A stretch of 64,000 nt of DNA from Natronospirillum sp965602035. GTDB lineage: Bacteria; Pseudomonadota; Gammaproteobacteria; Pseudomonadales; Natronospirillaceae. Shown here in pieces: positions 61,996-64,000 of this stretch (within the stretch, counting starts at the first letter, position 1; every line of letters begins with the position of its first letter). Under the pieces are notes generated by a model. It worked only from the letters and a program-made list of their open reading frames with translations. It made no database searches and was not told the DNA's origin. A program made the translations under genes and the position numbers. The DNA lies in NCBI GenBank assembly GCA_965602035.1, contig OZ271919.1, forward strand, positions 1,116,001 to 1,180,000, read 5' to 3'.

Positions 61996-63432
61996 TCAGC
62001 CGACACTGCCTTCCAGGCTCACTTCGAGCAATTTCCCGGCTTCCACCGCGAACTCCATGGGCAGCTCGCGGAACACTTCCCGGCAGAAGCCGTTCACAAT
62101 CATCGAAACGGCCTTCTCTGCATCCAGGCCGCGCTGCTGGCACAGGAACAACTGGTCATCGCTGACCTTCGATGTTGTCGCCTCATGCTCTATCACCGCA
62201 TTCGGGTGGCGGCTCTCGATGTATGGGAACGTATGCGCGCCACAGCGGTCACCGATCAGCAGAGAGTCACATTGAGTGAAGTTGCGGGCGCCATCTGCTT
62301 TTGGCCCCATTCTGACGAGCCCCCGGTAGGAACTGTCACTCTGCCCCGCCGAGATACCCTTGGCGATGATCGTGGAGCGGGTGTTCTTACCCTGGTGGAT
62401 CATCTTGGTACCCGTATCGGCCTGCTGATGATTATTGGTCAGCGCGACCGAATAGAACTCACCGACACTGTTATCACCCTTGAGCACACAACTGGGGTAT
62501 TTCCAGGTGACCGCCGAGCCGGTCTCAACCTGCGTCCAGGAAATGTGTGCATTGCGATGGCAAACGCCGCGCTTGGTGACAAAGTTATAGATGCCGCCTT
62601 TGCCATCCTTGTCGCCCGGGTACCAGTTCTGCACGGTGGAGTACTTTATTTTCGCATCATCCAGCGCGACCAGCTCAACCACCGCGGCGTGTAACTGGTT
62701 CTCATCGCGCATCGGCGCAGTGCACCCTTCAAGGTAGCTGACTGAGGCGCCCTCTTCGGCCACAATCAGCGTCCTTTCGAACTGCCCGGTATTCATCTCA
62801 TTGATACGGAAATAGGTCGACAGTTCCATGGGGCACCGCACCCCTTTCGGGATGTACACGAATGACCCGTCGGAGAACACCGCAGAATTCAGGGCGGCGA
62901 AATAGTTGTCATTCTTCGGCACCACTGACCCGATGTGCTTGCGCACCAGTTCCGGATATTTCTGCAACGCCTCGCTGATGGAACAGAAAATCACACCGGC
63001 TTCTTCCAGCTTCTCGCGAAAGGTTGTAACAACCGATACCGAGTCGAATACCGCGTCCACGGCGACACCGGCCAGCATTTCCTGTTCGTGAAGCGGGATA
63101 CCGAGTTTCTCGTAGGTCTCCAGCAACTCGGGGTCAACCTCATCGAGACTCTTCGGCTTGTCGGCCATGCTTTTCGGTGCCGAGTAATAGGAAATCTTCT
63201 GGAAATCGATGGGCGGGTATTTCACCTTGGCCCAGTTCGGCTCCGGCATTTCCAGCCAGGCCCTGTACGCTTCCAGTCGCCACTCGGTCATCCACTCCGG
63301 CTCTTCTTTCTTCGCGGAAATGAACCGGACAACGTCTTCATCCAGCCCGGGCGGCAACGTATCGGAGTCGACGTCGGTGTGAAAACCGGCGGCGTACTCT
63401 TTGTTGATCAGATGTTCGACTTGCTCGGACAT
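61996..63432 (-). CDS. sufB: Fe-S scaffold subunit SufB
   Basis: SufB receives sulfur from SufE and builds the cluster. The 478-residue protein shows VPKNDNYFAALNSAVFSDGSFVYIPKG in its N-terminal half, EGCTAPMRDENQLHAAVVEL, and a C-terminal CDSLLIGDRCGAHTFPYIE with the conserved cysteines. It follows the IscS-type gene by 24 bases. Confidence 0.97.
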   Translation of the reverse strand: MSEQVEHLINKEYAAGFHTDVDSDTLPPGLDEDVVRFISAKKEEPEWMTEWRLEAYRAWLEMPEPNWAKVKYPPIDFQKISYYSAPKSMADKPKSLDEVDPELLETYEKLGIPLHEQEMLAGVAVDAVFDSVSVVTTFREKLEEAGVIFCSISEALQKYPELVRKHIGSVVPKNDNYFAALNSAVFSDGSFVYIPKGVRCPMELSTYFRINEMNTGQFERTLIVAEEGASVSYLEGCTAPMRDENQLHAAVVELVALDDAKIKYSTVQNWYPGDKDGKGGIYNFVTKRGVCHRNAHISWTQVETGSAVTWKYPSCVLKGDNSVGEFYSVALTNNHQQADTGTKMIHQGKNTRSTIIAKGISAGQSDSSYRGLVRMGPKADGARNFTQCDSLLIGDRCGAHTFPYIESRHPNAVIEHEATTSKVSDDQLFLCQQRGLDAEKAVSMIVNGFCREVFRELPMEFAVEAGKLLEVSLEGSVG

Positions 63433-63456
63433 AATCTGCTCCTCGCCATGCCTGCA

Positions 63457-64000
63457 TCAGGCTGGCATAGCCTGCATTCGTGTCACCACCTGCCGGATGT
63501 GGCTGATGGCGTAGTCAATCTCTTCTTCCGTGGTATAACGGCCAACGCTGAACCTGAGGCTCGCCTGGGCGTCCGCATCAGAGAGCCCCATGGCCTTGAG
63601 CACGAAACTCGGCTCGACTCTGGCCGATGTGCAGGCTGACCCGGTGGCGACCGCCAGATCCGTCAGCGCCAGCAGCAATTCTTCGCCCTGAGAGCCACTG
63701 AATACCACATTCAGAAAACTGCACGCCCGCTCCTCCGGATGCCCGTTCAGGCGGATACCCGGTAAATCGCTGATGCCGTTCCACAACCGGTCACGCAACC
63801 CTGCTATGTGGGCATTGTCCCCTGACAGGTTCTGCCGGATCAGCTCGGCAGCCGCGCCCATGCCCACACACTGGTGCGTTGCCAGCGTGCCAGAACGTAC
63901 ACCCTGTTCATGGCCGCCCCCCAGGATCTGCGGCTGCAGTTCCGACAGCACGCCGCGCCGTACATAGAGCGCGCCCACCCCCTTGGGCCCATACATCTTG
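63457..64000 (-). CDS. iscS: IscS-type cysteine desulfurase, 3' part
   Basis: The gene is cut by the right edge; about 180 C-terminal residues are visible. The first visible codon (63997-63999) is a Lys directly before MYGPKG, which is the PLP lysine of the HKMYGPKG motif. HEQGVRSGTLA follows, and the long group I loop ATGSACTSARVEPS carries the active cysteine. This is the IscS/NifS class, distinct from the SufS encoded in the same operon. Confidence 0.93.
   Translation of the reverse strand, partial: KMYGPKGVGALYVRRGVLSELQPQILGGGHEQGVRSGTLATHQCVGMGAAAELIRQNLSGDNAHIAGLRDRLWNGISDLPGIRLNGHPEERACSFLNVVFSGSQGEELLLALTDLAVATGSACTSARVEPSFVLKAMGLSDADAQASLRFSVGRYTTEEEIDYAISHIRQVVTRMQAMPA

Noticed and set aside
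1..64000. Mobile elements, prophage, CRISPR or defence island
   Set aside because: No transposase, integrase, phage structural gene, regularly spaced repeats or nuclease-helicase sets were found; nearly all genes are conserved core genes.

Overview
The window is core chromosome of a G+C-rich gammaproteobacterium. The evidence is gene order: metG divergent from apbC-dcd, rnfABCDGE-nth, gatCAB divergent from mreBCD-maf-rng-yhdP-nitrilase, and ndk-rlmN-pilW-ispG-hisS-yfgM-bamB-der. All four blocks resemble Pseudomonas/Marinobacter-type genomes. FabY, TRAP transporters, an Rnf complex and a probable glucosylglycerol hydrolase fit a marine or salt-exposed aerobe, but genus and family cannot be told from the sequence. 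I see no insertion sequence, prophage, integrase or CRISPR array, and no gene-free stretch longer than 300 bases.

Layout. 1-3568: end of a YecA/YgfB-family gene, bolA with a DEDDh exonuclease, dsbD and a small unknown gene. 3707-6482: a GH13 enzyme (probable glucosylglycerol hydrolase) overlapping an exported DUF192 protein. 6508-10420: apbC-dcd and the divergent metG. 10466-16525: rnfABCDGE-nth with its own promoter and leader hairpin. 16530-20049: two Nudix hydrolases around tRNA-Ser(UGA), a NIF3/YqfO-like protein, a YaiO-type outer-membrane protein and a nitrilase-family amidase. 20057-28518: yhdP, rng, maf, mreD, mreC, mreB (transcribed leftwards, mreB first). 28693-31906: gatCAB. 31979-35674: a TRAP transporter with a TatT lipoprotein. 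35706-39174: yfbR, a response regulator with a TPR-like tail, a soluble histidine kinase and a stand-alone cyclic-nucleotide-binding protein. 39382-44246: two 2-hydroxyacid dehydrogenases, a lactate permease and a GlxA-type regulator. 44396-46255: fabY. 46259-54479: the der...ndk block. 54720-56579: a composite outer-membrane protein and a DUF4864 protein. 56637-64000: a GNAT gene and the operon iscS-sufB-C-D-S-A-T-E, cut by the right edge.

Functional themes are Fe-S cluster assembly and trafficking (Suf, IscS, SufT, ApbC, BolA; clients IspG, RlmN, Nth and RnfB/C), envelope building (MreBCD, YhdP, BamB, YfgM, DsbD), tRNA charging (MetG, HisS, GatCAB, tRNA-Ser) and small-molecule uptake and fermentation (TRAP, lactate). 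The most notable points are a SUF operon sitting beside ndk where relatives carry ISC, a TRAP binding protein lacking the usual carboxylate-binding arginine, strong hairpins in the fabY and rnf leaders, a triple-hairpin intergenic element at 40403-40476, and an uncharacterised tripartite envelope protein at 54720-56153.
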